Shown: positions 44,099 to 53,030 of the stretch, piece by piece
Position numbering within the stretch: the first letter of the stretch is position 1
Layout of the letters: each line of letters starts with the position of its first letter
Assembly (NCBI GenBank): GCA_019752635.1
Contig: JAIELX010000044.1
Span: forward strand, 185,500 to 249,499
Reading direction: 5' to 3'
Source: Candidatus Obscuribacterales bacterium
Lineage (GTDB): Bacteria > Cyanobacteriota > Vampirovibrionia > Obscuribacterales > Obscuribacteraceae
Length of the DNA stretch: 64,000 nucleotides
Made by a program: the position numbers and the translations under genes
The notes under the pieces: model-generated
Databases searched by the model: none
What the model was told of the DNA's origin: nothing
The model's input: only the letters and a program-made list of their open reading frames with translations

Positions 44099-45679
44099 TC
44101 AACGAACCCGAACGCTGGTGACAAGATCGTGAAGCATTTGCGCGCGTCTTCTCAGTATCACCGCGCCGGCAGTTTGCACGAATGCGACTGAACCGAAGAT
44201 AGCAACAGCGAACATGAGAATCATTAGCGAAGATCGCTCCGGTACGCCCTTTGTGAGCATTACCAGAAGCAACATCGAGGATGCGGTGATTAGCCATGAG
44301 ATTAGTATTCGTACAACAATGCGGGCAAGCAACCGAGGCCTGCTTACTTCTGTCTCTGTTGCACTTCGAATCTGAAGCTTCATTAGTTGTTTTCCTATGG
44401 TGGCTCGACGCGGACTCAGCTCTAGAGCTATGTGGTAGACCAGGTTGAGCAGCGCTGTCGCTAGCGCAAGAGTTGCCTGTGTCCCGTCTCCGGTTAGCAG
44501 GATTATAGCGCCAGGCGTAATTTGATCGATTAGTGCAAATATTGCAACTTGAAAAATGTCAACACCCGGCAGAGCGACGAGAGTTAATGCGAACAACGTC
44601 ACTGAAAGCAAGATAGTATCAAGCGCCCAAGCGGCAGTGCGACGGCCGAGCAATTGCCAGGATTTTTTCTCAACGGGGGCCAGTCCGTGAGGAGTGGTGC
44701 CAGCTTTGATTCTGGCGAGCTCTTGCGTTATGTCTGAGACCAACTCATATCGGTCCACGGGGTCTTTAGCCAGACATCGTTGAACAAGTGGATTAAAAAT
44801 GGTGCAATCGCCTTTCGTAATGTTTGGCGGGGGAGTTTTGACCTGGGCCGCAATTAGACCGAGTATTTCGGCTTCCCGGAAAGGCGGCTCTCCCGTTAGC
44901 ATTTCAAAAATTGTGCATCCCAGTGAATAAATATCGGCTGCGTTGGTTGTAGGATGTCCGAGCGCTTGCTCCGGGCTCATGTAGGCGAGCGTTCCCAGTA
45001 CCTCGCCGGTTACGGTCAGTCTTTCCTGCTGCGCGTTCTTTGCAATTCCGAAATCGACAATGGTGGCTTTGAGACTTCCGTCGCTCTCTTTCGTAATGAA
45101 TATGTTGCTTGGCTTGATGTCGCGGTGAACAATACCTTGCTTGTGCGCGTAGCTTAGGGCTTCGCAGACTTGCTCCAGCAACTTTATACATGTGTCGGGG
45201 GCTATCGGTCCCTGCTTCTTGATCATTTCGGAAAGAGGTTGGCCTTCAACAAAATCCAGCGCAATGAAGGGATTGCCGTTGTCATCTTGATCAAAACCTC
45301 TTGCAGCGGCAATGTTTGGGTGGCTCAGCGTGCTAGTGGTTTGAGCTTCCTGGCGAAAGCGCTCCACCGCTGTCTTGTTCTGCATGTTCTCGGTCCGGAG
45401 CATCTTAAGCGCAAACTTTCTCTTAAGAATTAGATGTTCGGCCCGATACACTTTGCCCATTCCGCCTTGTCCCATTAGGGCCTCGATTCTGTACCCGCCG
45501 ACCAGTGTTCCAACGAGCTCATCGCTGGTCTGCTTTTCGCTTGACTCGGCCGGTTCGCAGTTGTCGCTCTGTCGAGGCTCTACTGCATCGCTGGCAGATA
45601 ATTTGCTCTTCTCTAATTGTTGTTCTTCATCCACAGACAAGAGTTGCTTTCCGTAAAGAGGTTTCTGCTTGCTTACCAC
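44099..45679 (-). CDS. Ser/Thr protein kinase with RDD membrane domain
   Basis: A 526-residue protein from the GTG at 45679. After a Ser/Glu-rich N-terminus, the kinase core has GQGGMGK (70-76), ATP Lys 92, HRDIKPSN (185-192), DFG (209-211) and MSPEQALGH. An RDD-type membrane domain starts near residue 340 (RRTAAWALDTILLSVT), includes RRATIGKQLMKLQI and ends with several hydrophobic helices. The catalytic residues are intact. It lies between decayed relics on both sides, so it may be the survivor of a once larger kinase cluster. No neighbour suggests its ligand. Confidence 0.9.
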   Translation of the reverse strand: MVSKQKPLYGKQLLSVDEEQQLEKSKLSASDAVEPRQSDNCEPAESSEKQTSDELVGTLVGGYRIEALMGQGGMGKVYRAEHLILKRKFALKMLRTENMQNKTAVERFRQEAQTTSTLSHPNIAAARGFDQDDNGNPFIALDFVEGQPLSEMIKKQGPIAPDTCIKLLEQVCEALSYAHKQGIVHRDIKPSNIFITKESDGSLKATIVDFGIAKNAQQERLTVTGEVLGTLAYMSPEQALGHPTTNAADIYSLGCTIFEMLTGEPPFREAEILGLIAAQVKTPPPNITKGDCTIFNPLVQRCLAKDPVDRYELVSDITQELARIKAGTTPHGLAPVEKKSWQLLGRRTAAWALDTILLSVTLFALTLVALPGVDIFQVAIFALIDQITPGAIILLTGDGTQATLALATALLNLVYHIALELSPRRATIGKQLMKLQIRSATETEVSRPRLLARIVVRILISWLITASSMLLLVMLTKGVPERSSLMILMFAVAIFGSVAFVQTAGAVILRRRAQMLHDLVTSVRVR

Positions 45680-45736
45680 ACTAATACTTTGCCCATTGCG
45701 AATGTCCTTTACGCTTTTGCGTTAGCGGCATTCCGT

Positions 45737-45880
45737 CCGAATCTTGCGCAGGCTCTATATCTAGCATTGACCGACGATAATATGAAGAACGCTGCACAAC
45801 GTATTGCGCAGGGGATCGCTTCTGAAGATGGTGTAGCCGTGGCCTGTCGCGAGTTGGTGCGCATAGTGCAAAATTGCTAG
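45737..45880 (+). pseudogene. Possible C-terminal relic of a UDP-glycosyltransferase
   Basis: About 47 residues in an open frame end LAQALYLALTDDNMKNAAQR, IAQGIASEDGVAVACRELVRI and a short tail. This resembles the last helices of GT1-type UDP-sugar glycosyltransferases ('NA..la..i..edGva.A...l'). No other part of such a gene is present, so it is read as a relic. It sits in a 250-base gap between the RDD kinase and the decayed kinase. The match is short and tentative. Confidence 0.4.
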
Positions 45881-45931
45881 TTCTCGACTGCTGTTGAGGC
45901 ATCCATCAGTCTCAGAATTCACTTAACTTCG

Positions 45932-47399
45932 TTATCTGACGGAAGAATTACCATTGTGAAGTTCCCTCGTAATTGCATCAACTTCATTGAGAAGAACCGC
46001 GGGGGGCTTCTCCAGTCGAATCAAAAGATCTGAAGCTCGACTACACATGGCGAGCGCCTCATTGCGACGCCCGAGATCCCTGTATAGTTTAGCCAGCAGT
46101 GTACAGCATCGTACGTAGTCGAACGGATGACCTCGTGAGTCAACCTCAAGCCTCTTTAGCGCTTCTTTTCCCACCGGCAACCCGTCGAGAGGTCGATGAC
46201 GCGCAGACAATTCGCATGCTACTTGGGCTAACTCGATTCCTGCGGCTCTTGAATCTTGCAATGCGAGCAAGTCCCCAAGTGCTTGTTTGTACTGCAACTC
46301 TTGGTTTGACAGTAGAAAGATTTTGCCCTGTGCCCGCTTAACCGGGTTCGGATTTGTCCCGGTTCACTATGGTCCATTGCTTCGTTCATGGTGCGGATAG
46401 ACCTCTTCCCACTGCTGTCTAGATGTAGTTGCAAATCAGCCAGATCCATAGCGGCCTGCGTCCAAAGATCCGGCCTCCTCAATTCATCGCGAGTAATGGC
46501 GAGTCGCCTTTTCATGCTGGCTTCAGCTCCAACAAAATCTTCTAGATCTTCGAGTACCCTTTCTTCGATTGCTAGATAATCTGATATTCTTTGAGGGGAA
46601 TCGTGCAGTTTGGCTGATAATCTGGCTGCTTTCTTCAAGAGGTGCTGCGCTGAAGCGCAATCCTTCTGGATTCGCTGGTGGTTTGCATACGAGACATAGA
46701 AATCGAATAGCACCGGCGGAGATACCGTTCCCAAATCCGGACGCGATGAGATTTCTTGATACAATTTGGTTGCTGTACTTTGATCTTCTCCATCCGTATC
46801 GTGGTGCAGTGGGACTGAGACTCGATTGCCTGTGAATCTGTGGAAGCGACAATTTTGACGTGTCTAAGTCATTTAGAATCGAATATACAAAGACCAAAGT
46901 CGATCAGCTTAGCGGTTTCAGCGCCGGTACTGTCTTCCTCTATCAATATGTTTCCCGGCTTGATGTCTCTGTGCAAAATGTTACTCTCGTGCGCGCTTGC
47001 CAGTGCATCACTTACGGTACTAAAAATCGACTTTATGCGTGCCGGGCTCAACTGACCGCTTTTTGCAATGTGCTCCTTGAGTGTTTGTCCATTGATCAGA
47101 TCCATAACAATGTAAGCGTGCGCGGTTGAAAGAATAATCGCTTTTACACTAACTATCCCCGGACTATTTAGTTTGCTCAAAACGGCGGCTTCGCGCCGGA
47201 GGCGTTCAATACTTTTGTTGTCTCTTATCAGGTCCGGGTGGAGAACCTTGATTGCGACAGGCACATCCAGGGACAGGTTGGTCGCTCTGTACACCACCCC
47301 TGATGCGCCCTGACCGCAAACTTCAACAAGCCTGTAACGACTATCCAAAACTGTTCCTGCAGGAACGCTCCAGGTAGGAGTGACCTCGTCTTCAGGCAC
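45932..47399 (-). pseudogene. Decayed Ser/Thr kinase with TPR-like tail
   Basis: Minus strand. The first fragment (47399-46869) is a kinase up to the DFG: VCGQGASGVVYRATNLSLDV, HRDIKPGN and LIDFGLCIFDSK, then a stop, so the activation segment and the whole C-lobe are missing. After about 100 bases a second frame (46764-46340) encodes a helical repeat region. A frameshift near 46335 moves the reading into a third frame (to 45932) that continues the repeats (YRDLGRRNEALAMCSRASDL). The parts together match the kinase-plus-repeat plan of the genes at 11-20 kb but cannot make one protein. A truncated kinase piece might still be translated. Confidence 0.8.
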
Positions 47400-47437
47400 C
47401 CCGGGACCTCTCGGCGACGCCTTGGGAGGTCCCGGGG
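47399..47437. repeat. Perfect 12-base stem hairpin at the start of the kinase relic
   Basis: The arms CCCCGGGACCTC (47399-47410) and GAGGTCCCGGGG (47426-47437) are perfect complements around a 15-base loop. The hairpin begins at the GTG start of the broken kinase. There is no T run on either side, so it does not look like a simple terminator. It could be the end of a small mobile repeat or a translation-blocking structure. Confidence 0.6.
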
Positions 47438-47754
47438 CTCTTGACTCTCGACAAATTTTGCGTTGTGGCGAACGGAGCGAAGACCGCCACTAGAAGAAAC
47501 TCACGCGGTTTTCGGACCGCCGAGTTGTTTAGCTCAGTAAGGCAAAAGGCTTCGTCAATAGCTATCATTGTTAATGTCGTGAGGGCGTCCCGCGGCTAGC
47601 GCCAAAACAACTTCAAGTCTTTGTCTTATCATTGTGCCCAATTTTTCCGAAAATACTTTGGTGGCGAGTTCTCTTAGATGTTTTTGCTAGCATACATTCA
47701 CCGATAATTCACCCCTCTGGCGATATTCTGGATCTAACTGCGGAGTCTTGTTGA
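47400..47754. other. Intergenic stretch of 355 bases
   Basis: Apart from the strong hairpin at its left end, no gene-like frame is seen. The region separates the divergent kinase relic from the photolyase-related gene and probably contains the promoter of the latter. AT-rich runs near 47635-47710 are candidate promoter sites, but no clear boxes were assigned. Confidence 0.4.
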
Positions 47755-49281
47755 TTGAGCGTACCGACTCGTTCTGTTACCGTTTGGATAACCGGTGATC
47801 AGTGTGCAATGAGCAACACTGCTTTGATGGCGGCGCAACAAGACTCCTCAACTGTCTTGATGATCGAGTCGGTGCAGCGCGGCGGGAAGTTGAAGTACCA
47901 CAAGAAGAAGCTCGTGCTCATCTATTCGATAATGCGACACTTCGCAGACGAGCTGAGGCAAGCAGGTTGGAATGTAGATTACTATCGAGAGGCGCCGGAT
48001 TTCGCTTCTGCGCTAGAGCAACACTTGCAAAAATTCCAGCCGAATGAATTGTACTTGATGGAGCAAACCGAATACGAACAGGCTCAGACGCTTATGAGCA
48101 TGCTGGAAGGGCGAGCGGTCAAAATCTTTCGTCATTGCAACTTTATCTCGAATCGAGCTGATTTTGATAATTTGCATCGTGCGGAAAGCGCGAGAGTGAC
48201 TATGGAGACTTTCTATCGAGCGATGAGACGCAAGACCGGGGTTCTAATGGACGGAGTTCATCCGCTCGGGGGCGCATGGAATTTCGACAAGGAGAATAGA
48301 GAAGCTCCGCCCAAGAATCTCACAATAAACAGTCCTTTGGCGTTTCCGCCAGACCGGACAACAATCGAGGTAATCCGTATGGTGGAGAAACACTTTGGAG
48401 GACACCCCGGTACAACCACGAACTGGCGGTACGCTGTGACCAGGACCGATGCGCTCGAAGCCGCCCGCGACTTTTTCGATAGCCGTTTGAATAACTTTGG
48501 TCGCTATCAAGACGCGATGATAGCGGGCGAGCCATTCCTCAATCACTCGTTGCTGTCGCCGTACATAAACACCTGTTTACTCAACCCATTGGAACTTTGT
48601 AGAGAAGCAGAGAACAGATATCTGTTGAAACAGGCGCCCCTGAATTCTGTGGAGGGATTTATCCGGCAACTCATTGGATGGCGGGAGTTCGTATGGCGAG
48701 TGTATTGGAGGCTGATGCCTGAGTACAAGACGAGAAACTCTCTCAACGCAACTGCCGGATTGCCCGATTTCTATTACACCGGCAAGACCAAAATGCGGTG
48801 CATGCAAGATGCACTAAGTGGTGTATTAGAGCATGGTTACGCTCATCACATTGCAAGATTGATGCTGTTGGGAAACTTTGCTCTGATCGCGGGACTCGAT
48901 CCCCTTGAGACAAACAACTGGTTTCACGAGATGTTCGTCGATGGTTACGACTGGGTCATGGTTCCGAACGTAATCGGAATGTCATTGCATGCCGACGGAG
49001 GCTATGTCGGAACTAAGCCCTACGCAGCTTCTGCTAATTACATCAACAAAATGTCAAACTATTGCAAGGGGTGCCCGTACAATCCAAAGACCGCCGTTGA
49101 GGCTGATTCTTGTCCCTTCAATTCCCTCTATTGGGATTTCTTGCTGCGTCATCACGATGAATTCTCGCGGAATCAGCGTATGTCGATGATCTTACGGCAG
49201 CTGGAAACCAAGCCATTGAACTGGATACAAGCAATACAGTCTAAAGCGAAATCTTTGCGAAGCGGTGGTTGGGATATATAG
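47755..49281 (+). CDS. Iron-sulfur cryptochrome/photolyase-related protein (PhrB-like)
   Basis: A 508-residue flavoprotein from a TTG start with CGGAG upstream. It matches the deoxyribodipyrimidine photolyase-related family (FeS-BCP), which repairs (6-4) photoproducts or acts as a blue-light receptor: SVTVWITGDQC at the N-terminus, HKKKLVLIYSIMRHF, and the C-terminal AHHIARLMLLGNF and GYDWVMVPNVIGMS. Four cysteines that would bind [4Fe-4S] are C349, C437, C440 and C453; their spacing is identical to the set I recall for Agrobacterium PhrB (350, 438, 441, 454). Whether it is a repair enzyme or a receptor cannot be told from the sequence. Confidence 0.95.
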   Translation: MSVPTRSVTVWITGDQCAMSNTALMAAQQDSSTVLMIESVQRGGKLKYHKKKLVLIYSIMRHFADELRQAGWNVDYYREAPDFASALEQHLQKFQPNELYLMEQTEYEQAQTLMSMLEGRAVKIFRHCNFISNRADFDNLHRAESARVTMETFYRAMRRKTGVLMDGVHPLGGAWNFDKENREAPPKNLTINSPLAFPPDRTTIEVIRMVEKHFGGHPGTTTNWRYAVTRTDALEAARDFFDSRLNNFGRYQDAMIAGEPFLNHSLLSPYINTCLLNPLELCREAENRYLLKQAPLNSVEGFIRQLIGWREFVWRVYWRLMPEYKTRNSLNATAGLPDFYYTGKTKMRCMQDALSGVLEHGYAHHIARLMLLGNFALIAGLDPLETNNWFHEMFVDGYDWVMVPNVIGMSLHADGGYVGTKPYAASANYINKMSNYCKGCPYNPKTAVEADSCPFNSLYWDFLLRHHDEFSRNQRMSMILRQLETKPLNWIQAIQSKAKSLRSGGWDI

Positions 49282-49356
49282 GAAAACAGTCGAAGCTTTC
49301 TCTTTTGCTTGCCAGCAGCGTCCCCTTTCAGTAGGGAGATGCTTCAAACCGGGAGG

Positions 49357-50124
49357 TTAACTGCTGCTCGCTCTTCGAAAAACCCTCGTGGCTGAGAGCC
49401 CTCCGTCCACAGCTATGCACTGACCGGTGATCCAGCTGCTTTCTTCTCCAAGCAGCCAATCAATTGCTGCCGATACATCAGAAGCTCTTCCTATCCGACC
49501 CAGAGGATGCATGTCCAGGGCCGCTTTGTGCTGCGCCTCGTTAGACGTTATACTCGCAGTCATTTTTGTGTTGAGCAAGCCTGGTGCTACACAGTTTACG
49601 CGCACCCTGCTACGCGAGTATGTTGCAGCCGCCGATCGAACCAACCCCTCAACGCCGGCTTTCGTAGCGGCGATTGCTTCATGATTTTGCAGACCGATTT
49701 GCGCAGCGCACGAAGATACTAAGACGATCGAGCCTCCGGCCGACATCATCTTTTTTGATGCATACTTTACTGTCGCAAAAGCGCCGCTCAAATTGACCGC
49801 CACCAGATCCGACCACTCATCTTCGGTAGTGAGATGCGCTGGCTTCAGCAGGATAGTACCGGCGCAGAGGGCTACCCCGTCGAGCCGCCCATACGCATTG
49901 AAGGCAAAGTCGATGGTATCTTTGACGCTATCGAAATTGCGCACATCGCATTCTACGGTATGTGCGTCGACCGAGTTCGCTACAGCGGCTAGCTTGTCCA
50001 GGTGCGGGCCAGCCAGGACGAGCTTCGATCCGCGTTGACTTAACCTAACAGCCAGATCGCTACCTACTCCGCCACTCGCGCCTATAATCAGATAGACGGG
50101 CCAATCACTCAAAGTCTTGCTCAA
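49357..50124 (-). CDS. Short-chain dehydrogenase/reductase without the usual Tyr
   Basis: A 255-residue classical-length SDR. The TTG at 50124 follows AGGAG; a TTG nine codons upstream lacks a site. The cofactor loop is GASGGVG (15-21), followed by the acidic DVR and the ALCAGT strand (NNAG-equivalent). The catalytic Ser sits in VLVSSCAAQIG. In the 'YxxxK' position the sequence is IAATK, so Tyr is replaced by Ile while Lys stays. RVNCVAPGLLNT and the final GQCIAVDGGL match the family. I recall similar Tyr-less SDRs in other bacteria, so this is probably a natural subgroup rather than decay. Substrate unknown. Confidence 0.88.
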   Translation of the reverse strand: MSKTLSDWPVYLIIGASGGVGSDLAVRLSQRGSKLVLAGPHLDKLAAVANSVDAHTVECDVRNFDSVKDTIDFAFNAYGRLDGVALCAGTILLKPAHLTTEDEWSDLVAVNLSGAFATVKYASKKMMSAGGSIVLVSSCAAQIGLQNHEAIAATKAGVEGLVRSAAATYSRSRVRVNCVAPGLLNTKMTASITSNEAQHKAALDMHPLGRIGRASDVSAAIDWLLGEESSWITGQCIAVDGGLSATRVFRRASSS

Positions 50125-50558
50125 CGCTCTCTCCTGCCTCTCTGAAATCAATCAACTTCGATCCAGACTCTTTGGTTATCGTAACTCGAGCTAAGTGAAT
50201 GCATCGTGAATCTCGATTTGAATCGTGGCTTGGTGAACGTTTGACGGTCGGCCCAGTGCGAGTAATTTGCACGACTATCGTGCAGGCTCATTCCGGGCAG
50301 ATTGGCGTACGATCCGCTCGACCGTCAGGGTGCGAGTTCTGGCTACGAATCGCCCGCGCAAAGTAGTCCATCTCGCGTCCGAGACTATCGCACTCGTTTT
50401 GCGATATAGACCAAGGTCTTGCCGGGGCAAAACAAAGCAAGTCAGTGCTGCCCGGCGGAGCACAACAACCGCGACCTCGACAGCTTCACGATTGTCTCAA
50501 CAATTTCTCACACATTGGCAACTAAAGTGTTTTTTGTGAGGCGGCAAGGACATGAAAC
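50125..50558. other. Intergenic stretch of about 430 bases
   Basis: No convincing gene. The right part (50496-50517) contains a 22-base element repeated with one mismatch at 53108-53129, and a partly conserved downstream stretch. This is probably the promoter region of the HEAT-like gene. Confidence 0.4.
50496..50517 (+). repeat. 22-base element, copy 1
   Basis: The element opens CTCAACAATTTCTCAC and differs by one base from the copy at 53108-53129. About 20 bases downstream both copies continue with a similar T/G-rich stretch (AAAGTGTTTTTTG here, AGAGTGCTTCTTG there). Its position 42 bases before a start codon suggests a promoter or operator shared by two transcription units. Confidence 0.5.
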
Positions 50559-51920
50559 ATGATTCTAGAAACGAAATTGACTCAATTCGAGGAGCTTCGA
50601 TTGGATGTTGCGGAGCACACTTCCAGGCTGGTGGAAGAAGGTTTGCCTTCAAACCGGACGCAGGTTACCAGACTTGATCGATCTGAAGACAACGGGGCTA
50701 TATCAAAATTGGGGCTTGTCTCGGCGGAATCGCTTTTGCCTGAGCCTGTTTTTTCAGCAGCCTCGTCGAGCCGCAAGGAAAGCCGGCTGGCAGGCGCGGA
50801 AACAACCGAAGGAACAAAGGAAAAGGAAAAGGAAAAGCCTGACGGACAGAATCGAGAAGAGAGAAAGAAAGACATTGCCGGGCTAATTGAACAGCTAGGC
50901 GACGACAATTTCGATGTCCGACAGCAAGCATCCAACGCCCTTCTCAAAGTGGGAACTGCGGCGCTAAGTCACTTAGAACGCGCCCTGCAGCACGAGGACC
51001 TGGAGATTCGTTCGCGAGCCCTGGATATCTCTGCGAAAACTTTGAAGGAAGCCTTGAAGACTTTTCCCGCGGACGGCGCAAAGGTTGCGGCGTTGCATTC
51101 AGCAGCGCTGAAAGAACTCAAAGATACAGGAAAACTTTCCGATGAAACAATAGGCAAATACGAGAGACCTCTAGATGCAATAAAAGTACAGGAGATGAGC
51201 TCATTGGAGATGAGGACTCGGTTCAAGGAGCTCCAGGCGCGTTCGTCGGCTGGAACTAACAGTGAAAGACTTGATGCCCTGGCGAGATTAGACGAGTTGG
51301 CTGCTATGCGTCGCGTTACTCCGCTGTCGCAAATGCGACTAGACTACGCTGATCTGCTCATTAAAGCCGGCGATCGCGAGCACGCCACAATGGTCTTGAG
51401 AGGGGCTGTGAAAGATGACTGGAAACTGTTGGATTTGCCTTCGTTCAACGTTTTAGCTGCCGATTCGGGATCATTTAAGGTCAAGAGCTTCATTGAGCAC
51501 CTGAAAGAAGTCCGAGTCAAGTCTCAATTGTACAGCGGATCCAGTGATGATGTGGTCCCTGGCGAAAGGCGGCTGATGCTTAGCAGAGTGGGGCACCTGC
51601 AGCAAGAGTTGGATCGAAAAGGTCCGACCGCCGAGAACCAAAAGCATTTTGACGATCTAATGAAAGCCATGTCTGCGAAGGCGACGGCGCAGCCCGACGC
51701 GGAGGCTTTTTTCAAAACTCAGCAAGCTGCAGCAACGCTGAATATGGTCGAATCACTTGCACACCATAAGAAAAGCGCAGAGGCGATCGAATTGATGACG
51801 AAGCTCCTCGATCAAGATCCACGATGGGCGAAGTCCAGATGGTTCGAGTCTTACACTGAACTGACTGGTGCAGAAAACAACGAGCGCTTTCGCGCGGCTG
51901 TGAGAAAGGCGAGAAAATAA
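50559..51920 (+). CDS. HEAT-like helical repeat protein
   Basis: A 453-residue soluble protein. Residues 65-105 are charged and low in complexity (Glu/Lys-rich). A HEAT-like pair follows at about 106-155: DIAGLIEQLGDDNFDVRQQA, then ALLKVGTAALSHLERAL, then HEDLEIRSRALDI, the usual 'lgd.d..vR..A' spacing. The rest is helical with a TPR-like unit near the end (HHKKSAEAIELMTKLLDQDP). It is probably a scaffold for protein contacts; no partner is known. The start is an ATG with AAGG upstream. An inverted repeat lies 50 bases after its stop. Confidence 0.78.
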   Translation: MILETKLTQFEELRLDVAEHTSRLVEEGLPSNRTQVTRLDRSEDNGAISKLGLVSAESLLPEPVFSAASSSRKESRLAGAETTEGTKEKEKEKPDGQNREERKKDIAGLIEQLGDDNFDVRQQASNALLKVGTAALSHLERALQHEDLEIRSRALDISAKTLKEALKTFPADGAKVAALHSAALKELKDTGKLSDETIGKYERPLDAIKVQEMSSLEMRTRFKELQARSSAGTNSERLDALARLDELAAMRRVTPLSQMRLDYADLLIKAGDREHATMVLRGAVKDDWKLLDLPSFNVLAADSGSFKVKSFIEHLKEVRVKSQLYSGSSDDVVPGERRLMLSRVGHLQQELDRKGPTAENQKHFDDLMKAMSAKATAQPDAEAFFKTQQAAATLNMVESLAHHKKSAEAIELMTKLLDQDPRWAKSRWFESYTELTGAENNERFRAAVRKARK

Positions 51921-52328
51921 CTGCATTGCGGAAATGTACCGAGTCGCCGGTACTCATGAAGATGCTCACAGTGGCATTGTCGGACGTACAGATTCACCTC
52001 CTCTTGCCCAACTCCCCCTCCCCCGCCCGACATGTGAACTGTACTTCCGACAATGCCACTGCGAGCGCCTCGCAAATGAGCACAAGTTCCGAACAAGCCA
52101 AATCGATCGCAGGCAAAAGTAAGCGAGCTTATAGACTCTGGCTCTGTCGACCTCCGGTGGACGGCAAATTTAGATGTATTCTCCCAATCGAATTTTTGAA
52201 AAGCGACCGACAACCTAAGAAAGCCAGTGAGACACTCGACGCATTCGGTCCACTCCTGGAAAGAAAAAGAAACCCGGGGAGGGAGATGGGTATAATGACA
52301 GGAGCCACACTCCAAGAGCTCTTCGACA
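51921..52328. other. Intergenic stretch of about 408 bases carrying a large inverted repeat
   Basis: Contains the palindromic element at 51969-52061 and no supported gene. Open frames crossing it on both strands show no family pattern and mainly reflect the two arms. The right part must hold the promoter of the response regulator at 52329. Confidence 0.45.
51969..52061. repeat. Inverted repeat with 23-base arms and pyrimidine-rich loop
   Basis: The left arm (51969-51991) and right arm (52039-52061) are reverse complements with one mismatch (CAGTGGCATTGTCGGA is common to both readings). Pairing continues inward through TTCAC/GTGAA and outward through GCTC/GAGC with few changes. The loop of about 37 bases is very rich in C and T. 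No T run follows, so it is not a classical terminator. It may be a small non-autonomous mobile element or a structured RNA. Confidence 0.65.
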
Positions 52329-53030
52329 ATGGCCAAGATTTTACTGGTGGAAGATGATGCATTCCTGGCTGTGTCAGTTAAAGACTGGCTGACTGCCGCC
52401 AATCACTCTGTCGATGTGGTTAGCGATGGACCCGGTGGTCTTGACTGGATCATATCCGGACAATACGAGTTGGTTATTTTAGATTGGGAGCTGCCACTTT
52501 TAAGTGGAGTTGAGATTTTGAACCTGATTCGAGCCAGAGGGCTAGACGTTCCGGTCATAATGATGACCGGGCGTGGGAGCGCCGAAGACAAAGTCGAAGG
52601 TCTAGATTCCGGTGCCGATGACTACATAGCTAAGCCCTTCGAGCTAAAGGAGTTGGGGGCGCGCATTCGTTCCGTGCTCAGACGAGAGCATGGATCAAAA
52701 CGAAGCTCAAAATTATCGTTTGGCGACCTTCTCATCGATGAGCCATCCTCCGCGGTTACATGCAAAGGAATACCTTTGAAGCTCTCAAGGACGGAATTCG
52801 CTTTGCTTGAAAAATTGGTGCGCTTCCCTGACAGGGTTTTTTCGTGCGACGTTTTACTAGATAAAGTGTGGTCGACAGATTCCGATACCTCTGCAGATAC
52901 TGTGCGCTCTCATCTGACAAGATTGAGACAGAAACTGGATTCGAACAATTCAGTTTGTACTATATCCAACAGCTATGGTCTCGGGTACAAAATCGTTCTT
53001 CGTCCGACTTCGACTTCTCGTAAATCCTAA
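52329..53030 (+). CDS. OmpR-type response regulator
   Basis: A 233-residue regulator. The receiver has VEDD, the phosphorylation site Asp52 in VILDWELP, the conserved Thr in MMTGR and Lys in AKPF. The winged helix ends with SADTVRSHLTRLRQKLD and a SYGLGYKIV loop, the OmpR/PhoB form. The start ATG has only a weak site. No kinase is next to it; the nearest are the two sensor kinases 2.8 kb downstream on the same strand. Its last codons lie in a stretch resembling the region upstream of the TPR gene at 54678, a sign of local duplication. Confidence 0.93.
   Translation: MAKILLVEDDAFLAVSVKDWLTAANHSVDVVSDGPGGLDWIISGQYELVILDWELPLLSGVEILNLIRARGLDVPVIMMTGRGSAEDKVEGLDSGADDYIAKPFELKELGARIRSVLRREHGSKRSSKLSFGDLLIDEPSSAVTCKGIPLKLSRTEFALLEKLVRFPDRVFSCDVLLDKVWSTDSDTSADTVRSHLTRLRQKLDSNNSVCTISNSYGLGYKIVLRPTSTSRKS

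Noticed and set aside
51926..52357. Plus-strand frame of 143 residues before the response regulator
   Set aside because: It runs through the inverted repeat into the regulator gene in another frame, has no ribosome site and no recognisable pattern.
51851..52402. Minus-strand frame of 183 residues over the inverted repeat
   Set aside because: It overlaps the ends of two well-supported plus-strand genes, shows no family pattern, and its internal repeats come from the two arms of the palindrome.
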